Source: Promethearchaeota archaeon (GTDB taxonomy: Archaea; Asgardarchaeota; Lokiarchaeia; Helarchaeales; RDOG01). From it: 64,000 nt of DNA. The notes under the pieces were generated by a model. It was not told where the DNA came from. It searched no databases and saw nothing but the letters and a program-made list of their open reading frames with translations. Positions 1 through 8,900 of the stretch are shown piece by piece (position 1 is the stretch's first letter; each line of letters starts with the position of its first letter). Location: positions 62,001 through 126,000 of the forward strand of contig RDOG01000004.1 in assembly GCA_011365055.1 (NCBI GenBank). The letters run 5' to 3'. A program made the position numbers and the translations under genes.

Positions 1-431
1 ATACCTGCTGAAATATCCAATTCGCTTACGTTTTCTCTAAAACATAATCTTGCCCTAGCAATCGCTATCTTTTTTGCCATGTTAGCACAGAAATCAGGGG
101 ATAAAGAATTTCGATCAATATTTCTTTTTTTAATAAAATAAATCTCCATTATTTCATCATAATTTAATGAATTCTGGGTTTCCAATATTTTCATTGCTTC
201 ATCGAAATCTACATCTTCACTTGAAAACGCAAAAAGAAGTAACATTTTTTCCCGGAAATATCCATCAATATGAGGGGCAATTGATTCTGCTAATTTTAAA
301 AGTTTAAGCGGATCTTTTTGTAATTCTTCAAATTCTTCATTAGAAAATTGTTCAATTTCTTCGGAATGTTCTTTTTTAATATGTTTTTTTAAATGCTTAA
401 CGTATTTTTTACATTTTTTACAATATTTCAT
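1..431 (-). CDS. MCM-like protein fragment, N-terminal part (runs off the window)
   Basis: I translated this by eye: an ATG at 431 opens a frame that stays open to base 1, giving about 143 residues. It begins with a C2H2-type finger (C4, C7, H13, H17). Next comes a stretch ending SIAPHIDGYFREKMLLL, which resembles the MCM helicase signature just before the ATPase core (consensus SIAPSIYGHEDVKKAL). The visible end resembles the MCM C-terminal helices (ARARLCFRENVSELD). No P-loop or Walker B lies between these parts, so it looks like an MCM derivative whose ATPase core has been lost, or a distant relative. The start overlaps the GTPase stop by four bases (ATGA), so the two are translationally coupled. 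The family link rests on short motifs and is tentative; the C-terminus is not in the window. Confidence 0.45.
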   Translation of the reverse strand, partial: MKYCKKCKKYVKHLKKHIKKEHSEEIEQFSNEEFEELQKDPLKLLKLAESIAPHIDGYFREKMLLLFAFSSEDVDFDEAMKILETQNSLNYDEIMEIYFIKKRNIDRNSLSPDFCANMAKKIAIARARLCFRENVSELDISAG

Positions 432-1012
432 TTCCTGCTCCCTATCATTTTTTTTCTAAGAAAAACGAAATCTTGTATATTTTGTAGAATAAATTCAAAA
501 ACCTTATTAATTCCCTTTCCTGAGAGACAATTAACGTCATGAATCAATGTTGAGTCTGCCAATTCAAAATTATTTCTTATATCAAAAGCGTCAATTTCAT
601 TATTGGAACCGAAATGATTCAGTACCAAAACTTTTGGGGCTGTAGGTGCGAATTTACAAATCTCTCTCCAACTGTCGAGGCTTTTATCAAGATTTTCCCT
701 TCGAGAATCAATCAAGAAAATTATAATATCCGTATTTTTAATTACTGTACGGCGCGTAACTATACGCTCCTGGCTACCTGCCGATGTCCACACTGCTACC
801 ATTAAATTTGTTTGATGGTAAATATCTTCTATATAATGCCCGTAATCATAAAAAATAGTGCTACCATCAGTACTAGAAATAGAAGCAACGTTCTCTAAAG
901 AATAAAGATTAGCTAACCATTTAAAAAATAAAGTTTTACCCGAGGATTCAGGACCATATATAACAAATTTAAAAAAAATAATTTTCTTTTGATCAAAAAA
1001 TTGTATTATCAA
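428..1012 (-). CDS. Small GTPase, Arf/MglA-like
   Basis: This 194-residue protein has the layout of a Ras-superfamily GTPase. The P-loop GPESSGKT is at residues 20-27 and a DTAGQE-like switch II reads TSAGSQE at 76-82. The strand IIIFLID follows, and NHFG stands where NKxD is expected. The G3 aspartate is replaced by Thr and the G4 aspartate by Gly, so nucleotide binding or specificity may be altered. Lokiarchaeal genomes carry many such divergent Arf/MglA-like GTPases. The ATG start at 1012 has little Shine-Dalgarno signal. The downstream gene (an MCM-like fragment) overlaps by ATGA, so the two are co-translated; a GTPase coupled to an MCM-like protein has no obvious known precedent. Superfamily call firm, role unknown. 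Confidence 0.75.
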   Translation of the reverse strand: MIIQFFDQKKIIFFKFVIYGPESSGKTLFFKWLANLYSLENVASISSTDGSTIFYDYGHYIEDIYHQTNLMVAVWTSAGSQERIVTRRTVIKNTDIIIFLIDSRRENLDKSLDSWREICKFAPTAPKVLVLNHFGSNNEIDAFDIRNNFELADSTLIHDVNCLSGKGINKVFEFILQNIQDFVFLRKKMIGSRK

Positions 1013-1145
1013 TTGGAATCACCTCTTATTTATTATAATCATTTTTATTTATTACTATTTCATTGTTACTATATTGTATATAAATTTAATTAAAAAAAAC
1101 TTACATTATTTTTTTCATATAATAATTTGAAAACCCCAGTTTGCC

Positions 1146-1176
1146 AGAATACCATCATGCATATATATGGTTTTCT
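1146..1176. repeat. Inverted repeat in the upstream region of the GTPase gene
   Basis: AGAATACCAT (1146-1155) pairs with ATGGTTTTCT (1167-1176) with one mismatch around an 11-base loop. It lies 135 bases upstream of the minus-strand GTPase start. It could be an operator palindrome or a leader hairpin. Nothing in the sequence decides between these. Confidence 0.35.
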
Positions 1177-1527
1177 GATTACGTGTCCTACGGGTGATCT
1201 AAAACAATGTAATTGAATAATTTCAAATGAAATTTTCTTGATCATATACCAACATTAAAAGCCATTTTGATAACTAATTTAAAAATTCAATCAAAATAAA
1301 ATTAGATAAAGACTTTAATTCGAAAATAAAACAAATCTTTAAGTTAAATTTTAATATTCCTAAATTAAATCTTTTTTCTTTCTAATAAATTCAATCCCAT
1401 TGACTAAAATTAAAACAATTTCTTTTTATTAATTTTCTGTTTCCATGATTTTTTCTAATATGGGAGTTTTGACCGGATATTTCTCTCAAATTAAAAAATA
1501 TAATATTTAAATTAAGATGTTTTTTGT

Positions 1528-1546
1528 ATTACATATTTAAATAAAA
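1528..1546 (+). promoter_or_regulatory. TATA-type promoter for the putative RNA at 1.56 kb
   Basis: ATTACATATTTAAATAAA is a good archaeal TATA element. A start point about 25 bases downstream falls at 1561, directly on the first hairpin of the putative RNA. Almost the same element (ATTACATATTTAAAAAAG) stands at 33319 in front of a similar hairpin. Confidence 0.45.
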
Positions 1547-1560
1547 AAACTAATATCAAA

Positions 1561-1678
1561 CTTGCTCATAAGGATGAGCAGTTTCATTTTTTAATCCTAC
1601 CAAAAAAAAGAAGAATATCAAGTATAAACAAAAAGTCCTCTGGAGCGAAATGCTCCATGACTCTTAATTTCCCTTTTT
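1561..1678 (+). ncRNA. Putative small structured RNA
   Basis: The stretch has a promoter, two hairpins and a T-run end. Hairpin 1 is TGCTCAT / ATGAGCA (1563-1580, 7 bp, loop AAGG). Hairpin 2 has a stem TGGAGC / GCTCCA (1641-1657) with loop GAAAT, extended by AGTC/GACT (1634-1637, 1659-1662). The sequence then runs into CCCTTTTTTT (1671-1677), a terminator-like end. No open reading frame uses it. Hairpin 2 resembles the hairpin at 33404-33431 (shared pattern GTCC..TGGAG..AAT..CTCCA.GAC). I do not recognise an RNA family. Confidence 0.45.
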
Positions 1679-1854
1679 TTAAAAAATCTGATATAAAATA
1701 ATCTTTTCTATTTATTGATCGTTGAAAAAATATTTTCATTTACAAAATCTATTATTTTAATGGCTCAAGAAGAAAAATAACTCATATAAAAATGCAGCCC
1801 AATGAAATTCTCATATTAAGATAATTTAACGGCTTAATTGTAAATTATTAAAAA

Positions 1855-2217
1855 TTGAGAATAATATTGTCAGGATATGATATTTTGGGAAATAAATTAA
1901 AAATGTATGTAGAATTAGAAGTTAAAGATGAATATAAGTTTGATGTTCCAGCTAAAAATACAGAATGCAAGTATCACCTTTCTCAATTCTATTGCGATCA
2001 TCCAAAATATAGAAAATCATTACTAAAGAAGCAAAATTTGGAAGGAAAAATTTACGATTGTAAGAAATCTAATTGCCCTCTATTTAAAACTCGAAAAATT
2101 AAACTTGTCAATGATACAATATGGTGTCCTGAAAAAGAGGATTACATTCTAAAAAAGGATTGCAATAATATGTGCCCCGCTTACCATAATATATTAAAGA
2201 AATGTTGTCAGAAATAA
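1855..2217 (+). CDS. Cys-rich small protein, unknown function
   Basis: 120 residues with about eleven cysteines spaced as CxxH-like and Cx4C pairs (for example CKKSNCP near residue 72 and CNNMCP near 105), so it probably binds zinc or an Fe-S cluster. There is no signal peptide or membrane span. The start is not certain: TTG at 1855 or TTG at 1867 both lack a strong Shine-Dalgarno site. It is followed after about 20 bases by two more tiny Cys-containing genes on the same strand, so the three probably form one operon. No family recognised. Confidence 0.6.
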   Translation: MRIILSGYDILGNKLKMYVELEVKDEYKFDVPAKNTECKYHLSQFYCDHPKYRKSLLKKQNLEGKIYDCKKSNCPLFKTRKIKLVNDTIWCPEKEDYILKKDCNNMCPAYHNILKKCCQK

Positions 2218-2237
2218 AGAAAGAGGAGGATTAATTT

Positions 2238-2417
2238 TTGCAGACTTCCATGTATAAATTTATGATGTGTACGGGATGTTTGAAACCAGAAATAGATGAA
2301 AACGCCTTAGAAACACCTTGTATTATTATTGTTAATAAGGATTTACTTGAGTTCGCTAGTCCTAAATGTGTAATAGATGGTAAAACTGAGATTAAAAATT
2401 CTTTAAAGGAGTTATAG
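2238..2417 (+). CDS. Small Cys-containing protein (59 aa), unknown
   Basis: Translated by eye. A TTG at 2238 stands 7 bases behind a GGAGGA site (2225-2230); an ATG at 2250 is an in-frame alternative. The protein reads MQTSMYKFMMCTGCLKPEID at its start and has a CxxC pair plus two further cysteines, like half a zinc ribbon. The stop TAG is immediately followed by the GTG of the next gene. Strong ribosome site and tight spacing support a real gene; function unknown. Confidence 0.6.
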   Translation: MQTSMYKFMMCTGCLKPEIDENALETPCIIIVNKDLLEFASPKCVIDGKTEIKNSLKEL

Positions 2418-2597
2418 GTGAAAAAAATGTTTACGGGAATGACACCTAAACAATTTAAAAATAAACATTGTTTTAAGGATTGTGAAGCGGAATGCACTAA
2501 ATGTTACATGTATATTCATTCAAAAATAGAATTGGCAAATGTTGTTAAAGCAATTGATAAAGAGCTAAATAAAAAGAATAAAATAAATAAATATTGA
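2418..2597 (+). CDS. Small Cys-rich protein (59 aa), unknown
   Basis: GTG at 2418 directly abuts the stop of the preceding gene, with AAAGGAG at 2405-2411 as ribosome site; an ATG three codons in is the alternative. The middle carries four cysteines (HCFKDCEAECTKCYMY), a compact metal-binding-like knot, followed by a Lys/Asn-rich helix. It is probably co-expressed with the two upstream Cys-rich genes. No family recognised. Confidence 0.55.
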   Translation: MKKMFTGMTPKQFKNKHCFKDCEAECTKCYMYIHSKIELANVVKAIDKELNKKNKINKY

Positions 2598-2804
2598 TTT
2601 CCCTCTCTATTCTTTTTTTATTTTTTAAAATATATTTAATTTTATCATAAAAAAAGAAATCCCATTCAAATTTATTTCAATTTTTCAAAAATCTAACCAA
2701 ATTATTACTTAAATTAATTTCTTTTATGTCTTGGCTTTATAAAAAAAAGAATTATTAATTTAAAATTGGAGTAAAGAAATTTCCTTGTAATAAAGGGGAT
2801 TAGT

Positions 2805-2990
2805 ATGTCAAAAGACAAAACCTTATATTTTTGTCATAAGTGTGAAGTGGAGAAAGGTGATACATCAAAATATAGAATTATTTATTCTAATTTCGGTCGA
2901 AAAATAGCGTTGAAAACGATTAGTAACGTTACAAAATATTGCCCTAAATGTAAAGAAAGGTATACTGTTATTATTTTACATGGAAAATAA
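2805..2990 (+). CDS. Zinc-ribbon mini-protein
   Basis: 61 residues built around CHKC (residues 10-13) and CPKC (near 46-49), spaced about 33 residues apart, the pattern of a small zinc ribbon that might bind nucleic acid or a protein. The ATG at 2805 follows a purine-rich AAAGGGGATT. It ends 3 bases from the stop of the convergent ATPase gene on the other strand. Fold is inferred from the Cys pairs only. Confidence 0.65.
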   Translation: MSKDKTLYFCHKCEVEKGDTSKYRIIYSNFGRKIALKTISNVTKYCPKCKERYTVIILHGK

Positions 2991-2993
2991 TGT

Positions 2994-4742
2994 TCATCTT
3001 TCTCTTTTTTCTTTTTTATAAAATGGAATAAAAGTAGTATCAATCTTAACTGCATCATTTATTAGTTCGGGTTGATATAAATTAGTAATTCCAAGATGTT
3101 TAATGATGAATTCTCTTGTAAATTCAATAATATCGAGTTTCAAATCTTTTTTTATTTCTACATTTAAGATTGGAATATTAATATAAAGAGGATCTATTTC
3201 ATATCTCAGTTTAAATATTCCTCTTGAATAAAAAGGAAACTGTTTTTTTACGGGAAGGTCTTGGGTAAAAATTCCTGGAGAAATGAATACATTATAAAAA
3301 TTATTAAGATATTGAAATTTCAAAGATTTGCTTGGTTCAGTGATGCCAAATATTTTTTTAATTACTTCAATATCATTCATGTATTGATTTTGTAAATGTA
3401 ACTGAGTTGGAATTAAATTTAACATGTTCGGAAAAGATTTGGATATATTGGTAATATTTCTTATAATAAAAAAAGGTTTTAAATTTAAAGTTCTTCCTTG
3501 TTTTATAATCGACTGAAATAAATCCAATTTAATTTTTTCTGTGAAGTCAGAAGATTTTTCATCCGGAATTATTCGATCAAACGTGTCGTCTAATATTAAA
3601 TAAAAATCCTTTAAATCTATCAATTTTTCTGATGCATATTTACAATATAAGTAATATGTTTTAATAATGAATAAAAAAATGAAATTTCCAATAAATTGGT
3701 TTGAATTTTCGATTTCAATAATTATGACCGAGTCGGGATCAAATAATAATTCCAAATTTAAACTTTTTTTTGTATTGAATGCATCGCCAATTTGAAATAA
3801 TAGATACTTTAATCGAGTTATAATTCCCATGACATGTTCTGCTTCATAGAATTCTTTGGTCAATTTCCTCATTTCAAAATATTGTTCATATAATAAGTCA
3901 AGTAATTCACTTAAATGTGGCCAATCGCTACCCTCACTCTGATGATTATAAGGGTGGTCTTCTGGTACAAGACCGTAAAGTCTTCTCAATTGATTCCTTA
4001 TTATTACTGCTGATCTTTCTCCTAAATGATGACTTCCTATAAAACAATCAATTAAGAGATCTATCCATAAATGTTTAGAAATAAATTCATTTTTTATCGT
4101 GAACGGTCTTAATGGATTTATAATTAGGGGTCTTATTAGATTTCCGTTAAAATCTCTTTCGAAACTGAAATAATATACAATTTTACCTTTGTTAATTAAT
4201 TCATTTGCAAACTTTTCCAAATGATACCTTGAAGTATTTGAGGAAAGATAAATGATTTTTTTATCCAAATTTATTAATTGTCCCGCAATATCACAAGCCA
4301 ATTTTGTCTTTCCTGTAGATGCTCCTCCGGTGATTAATAAATTATCCTCTAGAGAGTAATCAAAGCCAATTTCAATATCATCATTTATAATTTCTTTTTC
4401 AAATGCATCATTTTTTTCATCATATTTTATCTTCTGAAGTAAATTTCCGACTTTAATGAAATTTTTATTTGGTATTTGTTGAATTCTCTGAACATTCAAC
4501 ATTGATACATAACGAAATCTTTTTCCTCCTTCCTTCTCATAATAACTCCAAATTTTTCCTTCAAGCTCTAATTCATCTATTATTTTTCCAATATAAGAAT
4601 TATCAAGATTGAATTTTTTAGCAATTCCCTTAATATTAATTTTTGCGGTTTTATTTGATATTATAAAATTCAGAATTGATTGTTTTCTTGTTAAGGATTT
4701 AGAAGAATCGATTTCAGAATGATCTACTTTTTTCTTTTTCAA
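2994..4742 (-). CDS. HerA/FtsK-VirB4-like ATPase with N-terminal winged helix
   Basis: 582 residues. Residues about 15-75 look like a winged-helix DNA-binding domain (KSLTRKQSILNFI ... IDELELEGKIW). A P-loop follows (GGASTGKT, near 138), then a Walker B strand (SVIIIEIEN, near 343). The C-terminal half resembles DUF87/HerA- or VirB4-type DNA pumps, with a possible sensor region (LILDDTFDRI). HerA-like pumps translocate DNA and are common in archaeal defence systems. It lies downstream of the Wadjet-like genes but 140 bases from jetD, with its own TATA box between two copies of an operator-like motif, so it is probably transcribed separately and perhaps self-regulated through its winged helix. 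Whether it belongs to the Wadjet machine is inference. Confidence 0.65.
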   Translation of the reverse strand: MKKKKVDHSEIDSSKSLTRKQSILNFIISNKTAKINIKGIAKKFNLDNSYIGKIIDELELEGKIWSYYEKEGGKRFRYVSMLNVQRIQQIPNKNFIKVGNLLQKIKYDEKNDAFEKEIINDDIEIGFDYSLEDNLLITGGASTGKTKLACDIAGQLINLDKKIIYLSSNTSRYHLEKFANELINKGKIVYYFSFERDFNGNLIRPLIINPLRPFTIKNEFISKHLWIDLLIDCFIGSHHLGERSAVIIRNQLRRLYGLVPEDHPYNHQSEGSDWPHLSELLDLLYEQYFEMRKLTKEFYEAEHVMGIITRLKYLLFQIGDAFNTKKSLNLELLFDPDSVIIIEIENSNQFIGNFIFLFIIKTYYLYCKYASEKLIDLKDFYLILDDTFDRIIPDEKSSDFTEKIKLDLFQSIIKQGRTLNLKPFFIIRNITNISKSFPNMLNLIPTQLHLQNQYMNDIEVIKKIFGITEPSKSLKFQYLNNFYNVFISPGIFTQDLPVKKQFPFYSRGIFKLRYEIDPLYINIPILNVEIKKDLKLDIIEFTREFIIKHLGITNLYQPELINDAVKIDTTFIPFYKKEKRER

Positions 4743-4764
4743 ATTATTAACCCCTTTTTTTTAA

Positions 4765-4819
4765 TACCATTGGTTACTTTTTATATTAAAAATCTTATAT
4801 AAATGTCACCATTGGTCAC
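4765..4819 (-). promoter_or_regulatory. Promoter with two operator-like repeats flanking a TATA box
   Basis: The 13-base motif YACCATTGGTYAC occurs at 4765-4777 and 4807-4819, each near-palindromic (core ACCATTGGT). On the minus strand a TATA box TTTATATA (about 4795-4803) lies between them. Sites on both sides of the TATA box fit repression by blocking TBP/TFB or the polymerase. The gene served encodes an N-terminal winged helix, so autoregulation is plausible but not shown. Confidence 0.55.
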
Positions 4820-4882
4820 AAATTATTATATCAAATTTTATTTTTGGAAAATCATTGATTGAAAAAAAATAGATATTCTCTT

Positions 4883-5920
4883 TTATTTAATATAATATTC
4901 CGAAATTATCTTCCGAATTTCAGGTAGTTTTAATAACTCTTGAGCAACTCTTTCACCCTGAGCTAACAAATTATTAATAATCAATCTCTCAGATTCATTA
5001 AAGGGTTTGAGAAACTCATAAATTTTTTCATTTTCTTTCTGCAGTTTTAAATTTTTATGATCTGAATATAAAATCATTTTTGAATAGAAATGAGTAGCTA
5101 GTTCAATACGTGGTTTAAAATTATTTTCAATTAACTTTTTATTGGTTCTAAAAGGAATTAGAAAACCATTCATGTCTATATCTCCAAAATATTGGATCTT
5201 TGTAATATTTGAATCCAAATCCTTTATCCACAAAATATTACTTTCGATTTGATTCCCATTACCATAAATTACATGTTTAAAGGGCGGAGAATCAAATTCC
5301 GAATTAATTTTACAGAAACTCATAAATGTATCCCTATTTTCAATAATAATTGTATTTAAGGATTTAGCATTACAAAATGTCTTTGATACGAATGGTTCAA
5401 ATGTAGGATAACATTTTAAATCGAATAATGTTAATTTAAACCATTTATTCGATATTATTCTTTGTAATTTTTTTTCATCACCGAAAATTTGAAGTGAACG
5501 TTCTTTAACTGGTATAAATTCTAGATTTTCTTGGTCTATTTCTTTAAAGAAATAATTTAATTTTAATAAAATATTAATGTCTCTTGGTCGACTTTGTAAT
5601 TGGGGGATCCAAGCCAATTTATAATGCCAAGGATATTCTTTCCAAGAAAATTCGCTTTCCTTTTCATCACCTTGAATTATAATCCAATTTGGTAGGTTTG
5701 GATTATATGAATGATTCCAGTATTTTTCTCCTTTTGGTAGTCTTATTAATTGATTATTCGCTAAAGAATTTAAGACATTTACTAGAAATTGATTAAAACT
5801 TGAATGTCCATAATAATCCTCAGGATATATTTCAATGAATAACGCAATTATTTCTTTAAGCACTAATTTTTTTTTATTTAGTCTCTTTAATTGATTTAAA
5901 AATTGTATTTCTTTTTCCAA
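4883..5920 (-). CDS. jetD: Wadjet nuclease subunit JetD-like (TOPRIM)
   Basis: 345 residues. The C-terminal half matches the JetD/DUF2220 TOPRIM domain: strand IIIENRD carries the metal-binding glutamate E194, HVIYGNG follows, and YFGDIDMNGF provides the Asp pair D247/D249 (family form YWGDIDTHGF). The N-terminal half would correspond to the DUF3322-like arm that contacts DNA. In Wadjet systems JetD cuts circular plasmid DNA after the JetABC condensin has extruded a loop. It follows jetC after two bases, the usual last position of a jetABCD operon. Catalytic residues are intact. Family assignment rests on these motifs and gene order. Confidence 0.82.
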   Translation of the reverse strand: MEKEIQFLNQLKRLNKKKLVLKEIIALFIEIYPEDYYGHSSFNQFLVNVLNSLANNQLIRLPKGEKYWNHSYNPNLPNWIIIQGDEKESEFSWKEYPWHYKLAWIPQLQSRPRDINILLKLNYFFKEIDQENLEFIPVKERSLQIFGDEKKLQRIISNKWFKLTLFDLKCYPTFEPFVSKTFCNAKSLNTIIIENRDTFMSFCKINSEFDSPPFKHVIYGNGNQIESNILWIKDLDSNITKIQYFGDIDMNGFLIPFRTNKKLIENNFKPRIELATHFYSKMILYSDHKNLKLQKENEKIYEFLKPFNESERLIINNLLAQGERVAQELLKLPEIRKIISEYYIK

Positions 5921-5922
5921 GT

Positions 5923-8900
5923 CTAATTCACATTATCAATTTCTTTGTTTAGTGTGGTCTTTCTTAAAATAGAGCCTGCTTGGATAATATTTTTTGAAGT
6001 TTCTGGATCAATTTCAATAATTTGCCTTCCATCCATTATTTTGTCTTTTTTCATCGTAATTGTATTTTTAAAATAATGAAGGGCCTCAATTTCTTCATGA
6101 GGCGTGAACGGTATAAGTTGAATTTGTAATTTTTCAGCCATTGAGGCAACCATTGCAATTAAATCTGGTCGGTTTGCATCTCCAAGAGGATCATCCATAA
6201 TTAAAGGAAAACTATACTCTTCCTTCGAACCACCTAACTCAAAGAACATGCGAAAATGCGCAATTAAACAATAGAGTAAAATTGCCATGGTAAGTTTTTC
6301 TCCTCCACTCCCGATCTTTAATTCTTTAATTCTTTCATAACTAACATCTGTTGAGTCCTCAGGAAAAAGAAATGTAATTGGACTTAATTTATCTTCTAAA
6401 AATTCTCTTATAATTTCATTAATGATAATTTCATTTGAAATGTTTTCAGGGAAGGATTCATTTTGATAAAATAAATTATTAAAATAGCGTTTAGCAGCAT
6501 CTTTTATACTATTTATGTTCCTATTTTTAATAGGGATTCGTAGTATAGGTTTATTCTTCAAATGCTCCAATTCTTCAATATCAAATCTTTCTTCTTCTAT
6601 CTTTTTAATCATTTTTATAATTTCATCAACTTTTGTTGAATATTTTATGACAATATTTTGTAATCTACCTTCGGGTGCATAAATCTGTGCTTGTAATTGT
6701 TTTAAATTCATTCCAAGCCTTTCAATAAAAAATGAAGTATTAAAAACTTGAACCTTATCAAATGTATCCACAAATTTGAACAATTCTTTATTTTTTATCC
6801 TATCATCTTTAAATTTGTTTAAACCTCGTATCTGATGAATAAAATCTTGAATTTTTTTCTCAATACTTTCTTTTTCTTTAATATTATTGTTGGTTTGCGT
6901 AACTAAATTATCAAAGTTTTCATTAAATTCTGTAAAGGTTTTGATTTCTATTTCTTTTACTGGAATTTTTATTAATTGTTCATTTAATTGTTGACCTAAT
7001 AATTGTAATTTTGCATCTATAATATCTAATTTATTTTTTAGTAATTCAATGTTTATTCCTAGTTCTTTGACTTGCTTCTCAAATATAGCAATGTTTTCTT
7101 CCGTTAAATTCTTCTCTTTTTCCTTAAATGCTTCTTCTTCTTCTAAATTAGATATCTGATCATTTAAGTCAAGTTCATTTTCAAGAATACCACTATAGAC
7201 TTCTTTCAAATCTGTTTCTTTTATGTGAAACATTTCCTCAAGCTTATCCGATTCATCAGATAATTTTTTAATATCTTTTAATAAATCCCGATTTACTGTG
7301 GATAAATCGTTAATTTTTTCAATTAATTCCTCTTTTTTATTTGTAACCTCTATTTCATTTACATCTTGTTTGGCTAAACTAATTAGAATAGGTTCTTCTA
7401 AGTCTAATTTTAGAGCTTTTGCTTGTAAATTGAGATTTGTTGTGACTTTTTTTAGATCCAATTCTAAATCCTTAATTTTTGCTTCAAGCTCATTTTTAGG
7501 GCGATAATTATCATATTCAGTTTTAATTGAAATATATATATTCCACCATGCGTCTAAATTCTTTTCCTTGGAATAGTTTTTTAACTGATTTTCAGATAAT
7601 TTAATATTTTCAAGTGGTGAAGTATCACATTCTCGAATTTTATATTCTATTTCCTTTTCCTTTGATATAATTTCTTCAATTTCTATTTTTTTATTATGAT
7701 ATCTTTTATTTAATTCGTCTATATCGGCTTCTACTTTATCTAGGTCCTCTCTTTTTATTTGTTGTTCTTTTAATATATTTGCTTTTTTTTCTTCAAGATT
7801 ACTTTGATTTTTATAAATTTCAAAGAATATTTCTAATTTTTTTAGAATTTCCTCTTTTTCTTTAATTAAATTGGATAGATATTTTTGTTTTTTTTCCATA
7901 TCATTCATATTTAGTTGATTTGTTTCAATTTGAGAATCTATTGCTTGAATTTCCTTTTGAAATTCAGTGACTTCAATTTTAATATCTTTTAATCTTTTCA
8001 GTCTATCCCGGTGAAGTTCATGGGGATTTTTTTCTAAGTAATTGTTCCATTTGTTGATTAAATTAATTAATCTGGATTCAATGGTTTTAGTTTTAGTAAT
8101 TTCTTCATTAAGTATTGAACGATTTGTTTTCAGTTTATCATATCGGTCCGAAGCTTCTTCCTCTTCATATCTCCATTTTAATCCAGGTTGTAGTAAAAAA
8201 AAATCTTTATCATCAATTTGAGATGGAATTTTTTCAAAAATACTTGGTGATGATATGAAAACGGGTCGCTCAAGATGATTTAAATCACCATTTTCTCTCA
8301 ATCCATTTAAAATATTTTTAATTTCACTAATATTAGAATGTATGACCACTATATCATCTAATAAATGAGGGATCTTATTTGCAAAATCATCTCTACCATC
8401 AGGATCGGTAATATATTTAGATAAATATTCCCACCCCGCGCCTATCCAACCTTCTATTCCTTTATCCTTTAGAATTTTTTTAATCAAATTAATTTCAATG
8501 TTAAAAGGAAACATCATTTTTTCATCAAAATATGTAACTTGTTGATCAAATGAACGTTTTCTTAAATTATTATCAAATAACAATTCAGTAATTTTGTTTA
8601 ATTCTATTTCCAATTTATGTTTATTTTCATCATTTAAAATATTGTAATTAACTTCATTTTTATTTTCAATTTCCCCGAAATAAGAACAAAAATACGTATC
8701 ACTAATTATATCGTTCCAATCTGCTAGGGAATTCAATAATTCTCTTTCTAATTTATCCTTTTCAATTTCAACTTTTGAAAATTTATCTTTAATGACTGAC
8801 TTTTCTGTATATTTTCTATAATTTTCTTGATTTAATTTCTTATAATTTTCATCTAAAGATATAAGTTCTTGCCTTTTTTCTTCAATCTCATATCCATAAT

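Larger units (their letters stand above)
1013..1854. other. Gene-free stretch between the GTPase and the Cys-rich genes
   Basis: About 840 bases with no convincing reading frame on either strand. It holds the inverted repeat at 1146-1176 and the putative promoter and RNA at 1528-1678. The rest is A/T-rich with many T and A runs and nothing else I can support. The promoter of the minus-strand GTPase must lie near 1030-1100. Confidence 0.6.

Noticed and set aside
7298..7507. Plus-strand frames inside the jetC, jetA and SMC-like genes and several minus-strand frames inside the giant surface genes
   Set aside because: Shadows of real genes on the other strand: no ribosome sites, no protein-like composition, and full overlap with well supported genes.
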